Origin: Acetobacter fallax
GTDB lineage: Bacteria; Pseudomonadota; Alphaproteobacteria; Acetobacterales; Acetobacteraceae
Assembly: GCF_011516735.1 (NCBI RefSeq)
Contig: NZ_WOSX01000002.1
Location: 114,115-178,114, forward strand
Direction: 5' to 3'
DNA length: 64,000 nucleotides
The position numbers and the translations under genes were made by a program. Shown one piece after another: positions 63,891 to 64,000 of the stretch. How positions within the stretch are numbered: position 1 is the stretch's first letter; each line of letters starts with the position of its first letter. The notes beneath the pieces were generated by a model. That model did not search any database, was not told the DNA's origin, and was given only the letters and a program-made list of their open reading frames with translations.

Positions 63891-64000
63891 GAGCCTGAAT
63901 CAGAAAGCGGTTTGATTGATTTTTCGCAGAACTCTGCGGATATGGGCAATCATCAACCATGCGCAGGATGACGAGATTGTTGTCTCGACATCCTTCGTGA
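63891..64000 (-). mobile_element. End of an IS5-like insertion sequence (continues off the window)
   Basis: The sequence begins GAGCCTGAATCAGAAAGCGG, a plausible terminal inverted repeat, directly after TATAA. It contains the end of a transposase gene. The rest of the IS is outside the window, so family is inferred from the transposase tail and the G-A-G-C-C-T-G start. Confidence 0.6.
63900..64000 (-). CDS. Transposase, C-terminal fragment (runs off the window)
   Basis: The minus strand encodes the last about 33 residues of a transposase: KDVETTISSSCAWLMIAHIR, then RVLRKINQTAF and a TGA within the IS end. The ending resembles IS5/IS427-type (DDE) transposases, where a short hydrophobic helix with A-x-I-R-R-x-L precedes the stop. 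Too little is visible to name the element. Confidence 0.6.
   Translation of the reverse strand, partial: TKDVETTISSSCAWLMIAHIRRVLRKINQTAF

Larger units (their letters stand above)
63137..63899. other. pstC leader and repeat cluster
   Basis: About 63137-63430 is the pstC promoter region, very AT-rich around 63290-63360. From 63440 it is a type A and a type B element, then the IS end. No gene. Confidence 0.6.

Noticed and set aside
1..64000. CRISPR arrays, tRNA and rRNA genes
   Set aside because: No spaced direct repeats of CRISPR type, no tRNA-like T-loop and acceptor pairing, and no rRNA segment was recognised by eye. A tRNAscan run would settle the tRNA part.

Overview
The window is a high-GC alphaproteobacterial chromosome segment that most resembles an acetic acid bacterium (Acetobacteraceae). 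This rests on the gene mix: a cyanide-insensitive type bd quinol oxidase with its DUF2474 subunit, large TonB-dependent receptors, sugar, xylulose and quinone-linked enzymes, and an IS5-like transposase end. The genus is inferred, not demonstrated. I saw no rRNA, tRNA or CRISPR array.

Layout. 1-4.0 kb: two overlapping glycosyltransferases (minus), then argE and an AstE/AspA-like desuccinylase (plus). 4.6-13.7 kb: a TonB receptor, oleate hydratase, and a co-directional LacI regulator / AroE-like dehydrogenase / sugar porter cluster, followed by a small exported protein. 14.2-16.9 kb: the cioA-cioB-DUF2474 operon. 17.2-18.2 kb: an EamA exporter. 18.2-24.3 kb: three genes joined by 4-nt overlaps that encode a TerB-domain protein, a DUF2791/BrxD-like ATPase and an Lhr-like helicase. 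This is the composition of the Shango anti-phage system and is the main defence locus here. 24.9-36.4 kb: metabolic and transport genes (DUF1275, glyA, APC permease, SDR, quinone reductase, TonB receptor, xylulokinase). 36.6-38.5 kb: an intact YghU-type GST beside decayed GST and possible TetR remnants. 38.5-41.5 kb: an FKBP, a CNNM/CBS transporter and a small HTH-plus-membrane-helix protein. 41.5-46.3 kb: an RpfC-like hybrid kinase overlapping a REC-PAS-GGDEF-EAL protein. 46.5-57 kb: DUF763, a GT2, pstS, a flavin monooxygenase plus an ATP-grasp gene interrupted by an in-frame TAG, a small exported protein, and a Ser/His/Cys-rich surface-type protein. 57.7-63.1 kb: pstC-pstA-pstB-phoU-phoB-phoR, the phosphate uptake and sensing operon, with pstS displaced about 7 kb away.

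The intergenic regions carry an unusual, repeated signal: two families of MITE-like elements about 190-225 bp long, type A ending in GGCTCTGTTRTC and type B ending in TATACCAGAGG, plus truncated copies. They share an internal hairpin-rich core. At 24.4-24.85 kb a type B copy sits inside a type A copy with an apparent TA duplication, and at 63.89 kb an IS end abuts a type B copy. Matching 7-4-7 PHO-box candidates occur at about the same distance upstream of pstS and pstC, which suggests that PhoB co-regulates the two units.
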